Assembly (NCBI GenBank): GCA_963556255.1
Contig: OY744604.1
Span: forward strand, 24,223,376 to 24,287,375
Origin: Allolobophora icterica
Taxonomy: Eukaryota; Annelida; Clitellata; Crassiclitellata; Lumbricidae
Direction of reading: 5' to 3'
Length of the DNA: 64,000 nt
Below are positions 49,640 to 60,860 of this stretch, one piece after another. How positions within the stretch are numbered: the stretch's first letter is position 1; each line of letters begins with the position of its first letter. The notes below the pieces were generated by a model that was not told where the DNA came from, searched no databases, and saw only the letters and a list, made by a program, of their open reading frames with translations. The position numbers and the translations under genes are program-made.

Positions 49640-50440
49640 GTAGACTGCAAGAATGTCAGCCAAAGAGCCAACAACAATACAAACTAGTAGCTCTCCAGTT
49701 CTTGGTGTTCCTTAAAAATTGTCTGACGTGATAGAGTTCTTCCTAATTGTTCCTGATGACATGAGGCGAGATGAAACAGCATTTGGTCCAGCAGTAGCAG
49801 ATGCAAACAACTCTGAGTGCCGTGGCAAGGGAATGTGACAGATACGATGTCTCTGATCGAAGAGCTGCTAGACTAGTGCATGAAGATGACAGATCGCAGG
49901 ATAATGACAGGAGTAAAATTCACAGAGAACGAGAGTCAGAAAAGATTTACAAGCCAGTGAACAAGAATCCGTAACAGGATTATACTTTGATAGAAGGAAA
50001 GACAAAACTAGAGTGCCAGTGAAAAAATGAAGACGGCCGTTACCCGAATATACGCTAACCGAGGAGCATATTACAGTTGTTTCAGAACCCAATTCAAAAT
50101 GTGCATGTCACTTCAGTCCATCAGCTGGAAACCCGTGAAGTATAGCAAGAGAATATCAGATCTACTCCACCGAAAAAGAATTAAAACGAACAGATTGGTT
50201 GTTGTTGGGTGCGACGGCACAAATGTGAATACTGGTAGCATAGGAGGTGTTATTCCGTTTCTCGAAATGGAGATGGGAGATCACTGTATTGGCTCGTTTG
50301 TTTGTTGCATGCAAATTAATAACATATTGCCTTTGAGACAGCTTCTACAGAAACTCGGTAGTGTTGTAACACATGGTCCTAGAACGTTGTCTGGTTCATT
50401 TGGTAAAGCAAACCAGGCATATGAAAATAAGTAGGCCTAG
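49640..50440 (+). pseudogene. Decayed copy of the unclassified transposon gene family, N-terminal/middle part
   Basis: Shifting plus-strand frames give 'LYFDGRKDKTRVPVKK' (about 49985), 'YTLTEEHITVVSEPNSKC' (about 50050), 'HFSPSAGNP', 'VVVGCDGTNVNTGSIGGVIPFLE' (50200-50265) and 'LPLRQLLQKLG...GPRTLSGSFGKA'. I recall this order of blocks from uncharacterised, multi-copy invertebrate proteins. Several stops make it non-functional. It lies directly upstream of the element starting at 50776, which carries another copy. Confidence 0.5.
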
Positions 50441-51039
50441 TTCCCTTTACAGCAATTGCACATAACAATTTTCTGTGTTTTGGCAATGCCGATATAAGCA
50501 TCGATCAGAAGTATTTATACAATGGTCCTATAATTATGTCAAGCTATATTTACTAGGATGAAGTTGCTAATCGAAAACCCGCCCAGTAGCTCATTCAAGA
50601 AGGCTAACAACTGCTAACAGAATTCTGCTTGAAACAGTCTATATAAGTTAAGTCGTCAAACACCAATATTGCATACGTAATGTACAAAATGATTCAACTG
50701 CACTCACAGGCTATTAAAAATTTCATGTAAATGATGACAGTTAAACTGCAATAGCATCAATGCTAGGCTACATATTAGGGTGTGTCAATTTTTGAAAGGT
50801 ATAAATTTTGTTTTAAATGGGATTTACCTACTTCAATTTACCGTAGAATTTATCGTGGAAAACACGTAAATAAACTGCTTTCATATGGGGCTTGCTGAGA
50901 TATTTTAAAATGCTCTGATAAGTCTTATATGTTTTGTGTGTGTTAGACATTGTGTAATGTATTGTATAATATTGTATATACTATATTAATGTCGTTTACT
51001 CCTGAATTATCAATTTATCTTACACTGTGTGCAATATAG

Positions 51040-51234
51040 AGGAGGGATAGAGTAGCCTAGTGGCAACACTTATGGCCAGGAGAGCATAAGGTACGCGGAT
51101 CGACTCCCGTAACACCCCTCTAGGGCGGCGCGTTGTATGGCTGCCAAACCGTGTGTTAATTAAGATCTTGATTGTACTTTCATGTTTCAATGTAATCTTA
51201 CTGCGTCTGTCGGTTTGAAATAATAAAGAATATA

Positions 51235-51292
<58 letters not shown>

Positions 51293-51300
51293 TAACGCGT
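51040..51300 (+). mobile_element. tRNA-derived SINE with (ATT)n tail
   Basis: TAGCCTAGTGGCAACACTT (A-box-like, about 51054) and GGATCGACTCCCG (B-box-like, about 51098) form a pol III promoter. A body of about 130 bp and an (ATT)n microsatellite tail (about 51235-51290) follow. Confidence 0.8.
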
Positions 51301-51499
51301 TTTATAATGTAACCGCTTTTTTAGCATAATATGTGTATTCATTGGACTTCATCAGATAGCAGATAGGACCAGGGACTAGAAGAGAAGTGTCACAGAAGGA
51401 AAGCAGGCAAAAAGGAAGGATAATGAGAAAAAATGGAGATTGAAGAGTGAAAAACGAACCACAGAATAGAAAGAGATGACAGAGAGATCTATGATTGAA

Positions 51500-52960
51500 G
51501 TGGAACTCTCTGTTTGAAGAGTACGAAGATATCATGGAAGAATCAGTGATTGACTATTGTAGAGATAAAGACAAAAACTGCTTACCTCCTGAAATTGTGC
51601 CTTCTGCTGATTCTGTGAAAACTACGAAGCGTTCTATACAATACTGCGGACATAACCAACCTAGCCCTGACCAGTCTAAGACACCACACTGGGCTGAGGG
51701 AGATAGCGGAGATTGCTACTGCTGCCAGGATTAGGGCTCGTTACTCAGTTCGACTCTACTTTGGGGATTGATCACAACAAGGTGAGGAGAGCTCAGGAAA
51801 GAGTCATGAAGAAACTCGATGCAATGTTTGAAGACGAACTTTAGCAGCATGGCATCAGTTGTATTTTCTTTGATGGGCGTCGGGATGAAACCAGGGTCCT
51901 GTTGAAAGCTGAAGAAAATGGCAAAATATATCCAGGTTCCGACTGAGCTATTGGAGGTGAATTCGGTAATGTAAACACTGGTTGGGAGGGAGCAGTAACG
52001 CATTATGTCGAGGAGAAGCTGCAAAGGAAGCGCGTGTGAATTGTTTGTGATCTGCACACAGGAGAAATGCTCACTGAGGCACCTAGTGACTGCTTTAGAT
52101 GGCAAGACACTAATCAACAACAAGTGGTCAGGTCCGTTAGAAAAATGTTGGATTCTCTAACTGAGCTAGATATCAATCCTGATCTTGCAAAAGTCTGTGT
52201 TGGTCCTGCTCTCTCTCAGCTTAGCGATGAAGTGATGAAAGACTTAAGCACATATCAAAGTATATGGCTACAGGATTGTCACTGCAATTAGGACAGGAGT
52301 TTTACCAAAGGATATGGCTCTGTTGGAGATAGGACCTGTGTCCCACAGCAGATGGCTCACAACAGCTTTGAGGTTCATGAGAATCTGGATCTCAAAGCAT
52401 AATCTAAAAGGAAAGAATCTGAACAATTTGAGGATGTTTGTGGAGTTCTGTTTTGGGGAGCATATTGTGAACTGGTTTAATATAAGGATAAATAGCAACT
52501 GGACACAGGACTCATGCATCTCCTTTTCCAGCTACAAGTGCTCAAAGAACAGAATGAAGAGGTGAAGACGATTGTCTTTCCTACAGTGAAGAGGTCTGCT
52601 TAGTATGGTTTTAGCGAGTCTGTGCTGCAAGCAATGTTGTGCAGTGAGGAGGAACAGGAGAGAAGAGATGCAGTGGAGAAGATACTGAAGATCAGAGGTG
52701 AAGGAGATGAGATGACACAGCTTGGAGACAGCAGGGTGAGACCCAGGAAAACACCATTCATCAACTCTGAGGCGACTACACTCTCGCAACAAAGTGACTG
52801 GAGCTCTGGAGTTTCTGAGCACCCTACCACCTGCTCCTTACCAATGGCAGAGATCAAGGCTTTTGTTGGAACCCAATGATGGTTCCCGAATGGCCATCAC
52901 ACACCCAGGCTGTGGAATGATGTGTGAAAATAAGAACAGAGGCTGCTGCTCATGTGTATA
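51500..52960 (+). pseudogene. Decayed gene of the TAGGGTG transposon family
   Basis: Fragments in shifting plus-strand frames: 'IFFDGRRDETRVLLKAEENG' (about 51870), 'NVNTGWEGAVTHYVEEKLQRKRV' (about 51975), 'LDGKTLINNKWSGPLEKCW', 'GSVGDRTCVPQQ', 'ALLEIGPVSHSRWLTTALRFMRIW' (52314-52390), 'FVEFCFGEHIVNWFNIR', then 'MLCSEEEQERRDAVEKILKIRGEG...VRPRKTPFINSEATTLSQQSDW' (52622-52800). This covers most of a protein of some 600 residues and shares the 'FDGR.D.TRV' and 'NTG' blocks with the copy at 49640. Stops and frameshifts are numerous. Its position between matched inverted ends supports a transposase role (inference). Confidence 0.55.
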
Positions 52961-53389
52961 GTCAAGAGAGGAGGAACTATAATATGGGTTTCTATACTAG
53001 TTGGTCTAGTATATTACTATCCGAGGAGAGAGGTAACTAACACACTCTTGAGTGAAATGATAGAAGTGAGATACGACAACGGTATTAAAGATTTAAATTG
53101 TATTAATGATTCAAAACATGTGACAATGATTTTACGTTAATTACATGACAGAAAACTGAATGTAAAACTTACACTGAAAATACAATGAACTCTTTACTTC
53201 ACCAGTCACGACATGATCCAGAGGTTTCATCAGAACTCGTCGTGAACTCTCTGAAATCTCTGAATGCTCATTCTTCCTTGCGGGCTGTATTAAAAACCCT
53301 TCCTTGGATGTTTAACCACGCTACGCTTCTCCGTGGCAACTCATCGAGACCGATGAGGAAAACCAGTCATTAGGTTGGACCTGAGCAGA

Positions 53390-55150
53390 GAGCGAAGGTC
53401 ATTTCAGATCGTGGGACCCACTACAGCAAACGCCCGGTGCTTGGCCAAGGCAGTTTTAGCCCTGAGAACAAAAAGATCAAGTCTATTCACAGAGCGCAGT
53501 GAGCGAGAAGAAGATGCAGATAGCGGCTTTGACTCATAGTTGGAGAGATATTTCTGGAGAGTACCCTGCTGAAATTTAAAGACAAGGAGGAGGATTTTAT
53601 AATGGATGCGCGCGTTAATAGGGAGCCAGTGCAGGACATCAAGCATGTAAGTAGAGATATGAGCAAAGCGGGAGAGTCGAGGGTTGAGCCTAGCGGAAGC
53701 ATTTAGAACAGATTGAAGGGGAGAGACGCTGCTTAGGGAGACCCATGAGGAGCGAGTGGCAGTAGTCTAAGCGTGAGCAGACAAATGCGTGAACGGGGGT
53801 AAAGACAGAAGGTGAGACCGAGTGTCCGATGGCCCTGAGACGTCTCAGTTGAAAGAAAGAGGAGCGAGTCATGTTGGAGATATGCTCTGTGAATGTGAGG
53901 GAGGAGTCAAGTGTGACGGCCAAGTCGCGGACGATGGAAGATTGGAAGAGTAGGTGTAAGCAGGGAATTTCTCAGTTAGCAATGGAAAGTTGAGTGCAGC
54001 AAGCTGCTGCTTAGTCCCAAACCAGATCAATTGAGTCTTAGCAGTGTTGAGGCAGAGACGGTTAGTTAACATCCAGTAGTGAAGGTCAGAGACAAGATGG
54101 TCAATGGAGCGAACAAGGGAGAGTTGATCAGTTGACGGACCATGTACAAAAGCCTGAGCATCATCTGCATAAAGATGGCCATTTGCCCCATGTTTAGTAA
54201 ATAGAGACGGGATATTCAGCAGTGAAGAGGATGTATAGAATGGGACCGAGCACCAGGCCCTGGGAAACACCAACTTCCACCTCTGTCCACTGAGTCCTGG
54301 TTTCACCGAGGACAACCAACTGTGAGCGGTCAGAGAGGTATGATTTAAACCCAAGAAGAGGAACACCAGACAGGCCACAGGACAGCTCCAGTCGCTGAAG
54401 GAGGATCTCATGGTCAACCATGTCAAAGTCAGACGAGACATCAAAAAGCGCCAGGAGAGAGAGAGAGATGAGAGTGATCAATAGCTATATAAAGATCTGA
54501 CAGAAGGGATAAGAAAGTAGTTTCGGTGGAATGGTGACCCCTGGGGCCAGATTGGGCGGCCGGCAAAAGCCCAGCTTGCTCAAAGTAGGAGAGTAGCTGG
54601 AGTGAAACTAGTCTTTCAAGGGTCTTTGAGGGGGAAGAAAGATGGGAGATGGGTCGGTAATTTTGACAGGAATTTAGGTCAAGGTTTTGCTCTTTCCAGG
54701 TCGGGAAAACAATAGCCCGTTTTTAGGAAGCAGGTAGGTAACCCTCAGAAAGCGACCTGTTAAATATATAAACTAGAAATGGAGGTATATTGTCTAAAAT
54801 GTTCACTAAAAAATGGGGGAAGAGGGTCCATTTAGCATGATATTTGTTTGATGATCCAATTATTTGACAAAGTCCCATTTCAAGGATTGAAGGAATCCTT
54901 CAAAGGTGTCACCCGTGTGGGAGAATTGCGGAGGAGGGGTATCAAGAGTCTTCGCTCGAAGATCAGCAATCTTCCAAGTCATCATCTGGAGAAAATCCTC
55001 AGCAGAAAAGGCAGGAGGACCCACTGAGCGCGTACCCTGTCTCAATGGGCCGGAGATTGAGGACCAAAGACGTTTTGGGTTGTTTTTATGTTGCTCAGCC
55101 AGGCACTGATCGGTCTCGCGTTTCCTAAATACATTTCTTTTCCCCCAGGG
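53390..55150 (-). pseudogene. L2-like LINE RT, frameshifted
   Basis: In order along the minus strand: 54860-55045 (endonuclease-RT linker), 54194-54481 ('DVSSDFDMVDHEILLQRLE', 'SQGLVLGPILYIL'), 53869-54444 ('HLYADDAQAFVHGP' catalytic YADD, 'TNRLCLNTAKTQLIWFG'), 53690-53923 ('VTLDSSLTFTEHI', 'SRLDYCHSLLMGL') and 53404-53646 ('DVLHWLPINARIHYKILLLVFKF'). At least four frameshifts separate them. It lies inside the TAGGGTG element. Confidence 0.75.
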
Positions 55151-55167
55151 CTTCTGGATAGTAATTC

Positions 55168-55640
55168 TGCCATTTTGTTTTTTGGCAGTGCTACATATGT
55201 GTCTTTAGTTCCATCGCATTCCTTGACCCCGAAAATGTTAATTTAGACCCTAAAATCATGTTTCCATCACAGACATGACTTTACTTACAGCCATTCGAAG
55301 TTACTTGGCCGCCATTTTGTCCGCCATTTTGTTTTTTGGCAGTGCTACATATGTGTATTTAGTTCCATTGCATTCCTTGACCCCAAAAATGTTAAGTAAG
55401 ACTCCAAAATCATGTTTCCATCACATACATGACTTTACTTACAGCCATTCGAAGATACTTGGCCGCCATTTTGTCCGCCATTTTGTTTTTTGGAAGTGCT
55501 ACATATCTGAGTTTAGTTCCATTGCATTCCTTGACCCCGAAAATGTTAATTTAGACTCTAAAATCATGTTTCCATCATATACATGACCTTACTTACAGCC
55601 ATTCGAAGATATTTTCCACCATTTTGTCCGCCATCTTGTT
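55168..55640. repeat. Tandem array, about three units of ~150 bp
   Basis: The units share 'CCGCCATTTTGTTTTTTGG', 'AGTGCTACATAT', 'CATTCCTTGACCCC.AAAATGTTAA', 'AATCATGTTTCCATCA' and 'ACTTACAGCCATTCGAAG'. Two further units plus the same 3' flank ('CCATGCAA.CG.TAAAAATCCAGC') recur at 56505-56950, outside the element end at 56454. Confidence 0.8.
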
Positions 55641-56504
55641 TTTCCATGCAACCGCTAAAAATCCAGCTTGCTAACCGCGATTTTCGTTTTCAGCAGGGTC
55701 AAATTAGTCTAGAAACACCTGTTAGCAAATTGTTACATGATTTGCTTCTGTCAATTTAAGCAAGTTGTGTACATTTGAGTTATTCATTCCTCATTGACGG
55801 CCATCTTTTTTGGCGCCAAAATTTGACCTTTTCCCGTGGTCCGATTTTGGTAAACTTTTAGTATGTTCATTTCCAGACCAAATGCACCCGAAAATCAGCA
55901 TAAAACGTTTTCTTGCAATTTTTTTGGGGTCAAATCGTATATTGACCCGACTAAAAGGGAAATGCTTATCAATTATGTCATTGACTACGACAAATATCTC
56001 ACAGACCATATATTAACCCATAATTATATTATATTGGACTGCCCACCTGTAATACCTAAGAATTGTAGTGTGCCCAAGTGGGAGTGACTAAATATCGTTA
56101 TCATAGAACCACTACATCAAAGGTCAAATGGTCAGCCGAGAGCTCATGGGCCGAAAGAGAAGCAAACAAGACATGATGTCTTTGGGTGATTTGTACAATT
56201 CCAGTAATTTTACCTCACAAATGACTTTTGCTATGACACTGTGTGGCTACAGATTTTGTTAAGTTCTATTTAACGTTCAAATCAATAGTATGTATTAATA
56301 GTTAATTTGAACCATAATTTGAAGTAGCTAGGCTCCTTATAAACTGTTTCTGAAGCCAGATTTGGATTCAGCATGCAAAACTGCACAAATTTATTACTAG
56401 TCCTTTGTGAAGTTCGAGAAAACATCATTTAACCCCTCAAATTGACACACCCTACTACATATAGAATATTATTTCGTTGGTATTCTTTAACCAAGAAAAC
56501 ACTA

Positions 56505-56950
56505 CTTCACACTGCCCGCCATTTTGTTTCTGGCAGTGCTACATGTGTTTCTTTATTTGAAATCGCATTCAATGACCCCGAAAATGTTAATTTAGATTCT
56601 GAAATCATATTTCCACATATAGGCCCTACGTGACTTTACTTATCGCCATTTGAAGATATCGGTCATCGTTTTGTCCGCAATTTTGTTTTCTGGCAGTGCA
56701 ACACATGTGTCTTTAGTTCCATCACATTCCTAGACCCGAAAATGTTAATTTAGACTCTGAAATCATGTTTCCATTACAAACATAACTTTACTTATAGCCA
56801 TTTGAAGAAATTGGCTTCCATTTTGGCAGCCATATTGTTTTTCCATGCAATCGATAAAAATCCAGCGTGCTAACCACGATTTTCGTTTTCAGCAGGATCA
56901 AGTAAGTCTAGAAACACCTATTAGCAAATTGTTACATGATTTGCTTCTAA
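56505..56950. repeat. Second block of the ~150-bp array with shared 3' flank
   Basis: Diverged copies of the units at 55168-55640. The flank 'TAGAAACACCT.TTAGCAAATTGTTACATGATTTGCTTCT' matches 55705-55750. Confidence 0.75.
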
Positions 56951-57259
56951 GAAGGTCATTTTAAAATTCCAAGCCTATAGTTATTATGGAATATCTCAAT
57001 TTCTCGGTTACAATGGGGTAGGTTTTCACAGTTGGGGCACCTCAAAACATAATCCTAGAGGCAAGATATTTTACGCTAGCAAAACTAGTATCCATACACA
57101 AGTTTTGCACCCCTTGCCAATTGCAGAATGCAGATTCTTCCAAAAACATTTTACCTATAACTTTCACTCCACCTTAGTGTGTACTGAGATAATACTTTCA
57201 TTCACTCTATTCCGGTCTACAAAAAAGTAAATAACTAAACCACACAAACTGGCTACTTA
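56951..57259 (+). other. Intron, nothing recognised
   Basis: AT-rich, with no bounded repeat or coding signal. Confidence 0.5.
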
Positions 57260-57709
57260 GGGGCCATCCACATATTACGTACGCAATTAGGGGGAGGGGT
57301 CGGATTTTGGCGATTTTGCGTACGGGTGCGAACGGGGGGGGGGGAAATGTGTATGTACGCAAAATAAATTTCGAATTATGACGTCCACATTAGCCTGTTT
57401 ATAACTCTGTATTGTCCTATAGTCGTCTGATGGCATTTTATTACAGTATATAAAAGCCATGTGCAGTTATTTTGTGCTGTGAACGAGACACCTATAATTT
57501 GTATATATTGGCCCTTCAATAATCTGGCCTAAAGTGCAGAGAGTCGTTGCCTGGAGCTGTCGAGACACTTTCTGCAGCTGGTCTTCGGGGGGGGGGGGGG
57601 GTGTGCGTCAAGCGTACGTACGCGGGGGCGGGGGAGTGGAAGAAAGTACGCTTGCGAACAGGGGTCCAATTTTCCAGGATTTTAGTGTACGTAATATATG
57701 GATGGCCCC
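57260..57709. mobile_element. MITE with GGGGCCATCCA termini
   Basis: GGGGCCATCCACATATTACG (57260) is mirrored by CGTAATATATGGATGGCCCC (ending 57709). Subterminal TACGTACGC / GCGTACGTAC motifs and two poly-G runs (about 57336 and 57588) lie inside. The target duplication is unclear. Confidence 0.75.
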
Positions 57710-58169
57710 GTATTGATCAGAAAATTTAGTTAAATTTTTAGTCTTAGTAGGCCTATGCTGCAGACATATTTCATAATCAATCATTATCGTAAAACGACGT
57801 AAATTCCGAATGCTAAAGCACTGCTCTAAAGCTAGGCACAAGAAGCTAGCTTATTCACGACCACTGCGACTTATCCAGAGATCAATGACCAGTGGAATTT
57901 CCTGCCCAATCTGACATTCAGTTCCAGTATGCTGTGTTTAACAACATCTTGTGGCTGCAGCCCATTGACCTTCGATCTTGCCTAACCTTCTTCCAAATTA
58001 ATACAGCCCAATTTGCTTAATTAGTTTGTGCACACAAAACTTTGCTCGCCCGTGTGATATGCCGGCCCTAGGGAGATCGTCGTAGCATCAGTCACAATCC
58101 AGACATTCCATTACCGTTTATCCAATGACACATGGATCTCCGAAACTATTATCATAGATACTTTATATA
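57710..58169 (+). other. Intron, nothing recognised
   Basis: No coding signal. It ends in a TATATAT-rich stretch at the Helitron-like boundary. Confidence 0.5.
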
Positions 58170-59262
58170 TCTATATATATAAAGCAAAGAATCTGTCTGT
58201 CCCTCTGTCTGTAGCACGCGATCTTAGACCGGAATGCATTTCGACAGCTTTCGAGCTTTTCACTTAAAACCTTCAGTGCTGTATCGGGGTGGGCATTACA
58301 CACTCAGTGTAAGGCTTCGCGTCCACCTTTTGACCGCTTCTATGGTGTCCCGGGCAAAAAACTCTCCAAAATCCGACTTTTTATACATTGAGTCGACCTA
58401 TTTTCAGTCACCAGATGGCGCCACCCGAGAAGATTATTCTCTGTCACCAGGACGGATATCTAAAGATTCGCCAGATGGCGCAGCCGTAGGGATTTCACTT
58501 CACTTTAACTGGTGGTGGTGGTGGTGGTGGTGGTGGGTGGTGGTGGTGGTGGTGGTGGTGGTGGTGGTGGTGGTGGTGGTGGTGGTGGTGGTGGTGGTGG
58601 TGGTGGTGGTGGTGGTGGTGGTGGTGGTGGTGGTGGTGGTGGTGGTGGTGGTGGTGGTGGTGGTGGTGGTGGTGGTACAGGTACGGATTCGCTAGAGGGA
58701 TTGAAACTTTCACTCAACTCAACCGGGCGTGGTGGTGGTGGTAGTGGTGGTGCTACAGGTACGGATTCGCTAGAGGGATTGAAACTTTCACTCAACTAAA
58801 CCGCAGCTACAGTACGGATTCGCTAGAGGGATTGAAACTTTCACTCAAATAAAGTGGTGGTGGTGGTGGTGCTACAGGTACGGATTCGCTAGAGGGATTG
58901 AAACTTTCACTCAAATAAAGTGGTGGTGGTGGTGGTGCTACAGGTACGGATTCGCTAGAGGGATTGAACCTTTCACTCAACTAAACCGCTGCTACAGTAC
59001 GGATTCGCTAGAGGGATTGAAACTTTCACTCAACTAAAGTGGTGGTGGTGGTGGTGGTGGTGGTGGTGGTGGTGGTGGTGGTGGTGGTGGTGGTGGTGGT
59101 GGTGGTGGTGGTGGTGGTGGTGGTGGTGGTGGTGGTGGTGGTGGTGGTGGTGGTGGTGGTGGTGGTGGTGGTGGTGGTGGTGGTGCTACAGGTACGGATT
59201 CGTTAGAGGGATTGAAACTTTCACTCAACTATTTCAGAAACCGGGCAATGTCGGGTAAACCA
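58170..59262 (+). mobile_element. Non-autonomous Helitron-like element with minisatellite body
   Basis: The 5' end TCTATATATATAAAGC followed by CTGTCTGTCC is a common Helitron start in invertebrates, and the preceding base is A. The 3' end has CCGGGCAATGTCGGG, a near-palindromic stem like the typical Helitron terminal hairpin, then ACCAGCTAT instead of the expected CTAG-type end. Between them lie about seven copies of a roughly 45-bp unit (ACGGATTCGCTAGAGGGATT...CACTCAA) and two GGT arrays. There is no helicase gene. Confidence 0.6.
58511..58676. repeat. (GGT)n array 1; array 2 at 59041-59184
   Basis: Almost pure GGT trinucleotide arrays bracketing the 45-bp minisatellite. Gly, Val, Trp, His or Pro homopolymer translations over them are artefacts. 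Confidence 0.95.
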
Positions 59263-59340
59263 GCTATATCATAAACCTGTTAAACTTGGAATTATGTATG
59301 TATGTGTCCAATTTTATTATACATATATTATGATCTAAGA

Positions 59341-60618
59341 CAGTGTCTCGCAAACTTTTGTGACTCCCAGCACACTCAGCAGAGCAAATTTTTATCGCGG
59401 CACACCAATTAAAATGTATAAAAATTACAAAACTAACAGCAACAATTTCAGTTTGTCATATTTTAAGCTTGTCATATTAGTCCAGTAATAGCGAAACTAA
59501 AGCAGATTTCTAATTGACTAATCATCACTAAATGCGATGAATGACCTTGTTTATGAGAGTATATTCACTCAAGATGCGGTTCGATGGCCGACAAGCAGAC
59601 ACGCACTTCAGCATCCTCCATCTGTAGTCGCTCTCGTTTTTTCGATTTAATTTCTGTAGAACAGAAAATCCAAATTCGCAGAGATACGAAGATCTAAAAC
59701 GGTAGCAAACACTTGATTGCTTTCGTGCTCAAGTCTGGATATGGGCTTAGAATTGAGATCCAAAATTCTGACAACTCTTGATCGGTAGAAGAGCTTCTGT
59801 GAACCAGATTGTTCTTAAGATCGATGAGACTCTCTCTCTCGCTATCGGACTCGGACCACCAATGGACATCGATCTCTGGACAACCCCTCGGATACGTCGC
59901 AGCGCTCGTGAATAAGCTGGTGCTTTACGCTCAGTTTTACAGAGGCGCTTTAGAAAATTGGAGATTACGATTAGAATAACGATTACAATTATGACTCTCT
60001 TCTTCAGCCATTGTCAGACCGGTACATTCGTGATTTACGAATTGAATGATGGCCCATTCATACTCTTTTGTTTCCAGTGAAGGAAAGTATTTGGCGAATG
60101 TTAAAGCGAGATTTTCCAGCGTCTCCCTAATTTTCCCCATTATTAGCCTATGCTCTTGTATTGAGAAGCATCAATATCTGGAAAAGAATCAAGCTGTGAA
60201 TTGCTTGTATTCTTAATCCACAGTTGCAACTTTTCGTTGAATGCCTTCAGTTTACCCATGATTGTGATTGTGTTTTCTTTTGCACCTTGAAGACTCAAAT
60301 CTAAGGTGTTCAGCAGTTACAGTTATGTTGGTATCTCCATAATTATGACGTCGAGAGGAGGAGTGAACACATAAATGACATAGAATAGATTAATGTCACT
60401 AGAGTTTTTATTTTTGATCACATAGGCTACATCGAATAACTGTGAATGAGAAACTATTCTTCAACATGAAAACATTAAAAAGCCAAAAATTGTATTTATG
60501 AAATAATTTCTTATAAAGTCAATTAAAGAGACTAGCGACTTTCAGATTGCTCTCGCGGCACACCTGAAATCTCGCACGGCACACTAGTGTGCCGCGGCAC
60601 ACAGTTTGCGATACACTG
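59341..60618 (-). mobile_element. hAT transposon, internally deleted, target duplication ATCTAAGA
   Basis: The ends CAGTGTCTCGCAAAC and GTTTGCGATACACTG, with ATCTAAGA on both sides (59333-59340 and 60619-60626), are classic hAT features. Next to them 'GCGGCACACC' / 'GTGTGCCGCGGCACAC' follow, as in many animal hAT elements. A minus-strand remnant at 59937-60140 ('LENLALTFAKYFPSLETKEYEWAI..FV') resembles a piece of hAT transposase before its dimerisation domain. No intact ORF remains. Confidence 0.85.
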
Positions 60619-60780
60619 ATCTAAGAGTAATGATTTAAAATGAAGGTTTACAAGAAATAAGGTTTTTATTAATGTTTCCTGAGCTGTATTAATTTTCATG
60701 ATGAACATGCATAGGGCCTATGTGTGATGCATTTTGTCTTATATAAAAGTTCTTATATGACTTCTCATGTCTTATTCTAG

Positions 60781-60860
60781 GTCCAAAACCTGTGTATGTT
60801 GAGGCTCACGCATCAGATACTGAAATCAATGTGACCTGGAAGGACTATGCAGAAGTTGAG
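60781..60860 (+). CDS. Exon: start of another FN3 domain (host gene)
   Basis: Between CTTATTCTAG and GAG|GCAAGT. In the phase set by 48181 it reads '(S)PKPVYVEAHASDTEINVTWKDYAEVE', an FN3 A-B strand region with the conserved Pro and Trp. The donor is GC rather than GT (AG|GCAAGT). Other frames and nearby GT dinucleotides do not maintain the domain. Confidence 0.72.

Larger units (their letters stand above)
50776..56454. mobile_element. Decayed DNA transposon, TAGGGTGTGTCAATTT termini, 8-bp target duplication CTACATAT
   Basis: TAGGGTGTGTCAATTTTTGA at 50776 is mirrored by TCAAATTGACACACCCTA ending at 56454. CTACATAT is present on both outer sides (50768-50775 and 56455-56462). The 5.7-kb body contains a tRNA-derived SINE (51040-51300), a decayed gene on the plus strand (51500-52960), an L2-like LINE (53390-55150) and part of a 150-bp satellite. 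The later insertions imply considerable age, yet the duplication is perfect. Confidence 0.8.

Noticed and set aside
58495..59228. Gly, Pro, His and Val homopolymer proteins and a possible CRISPR-like array of 45-bp repeats
   Set aside because: GGT arrays and a minisatellite in a Helitron-like element. The repeats are contiguous or irregularly spaced without unique spacers, and the genome is eukaryotic.
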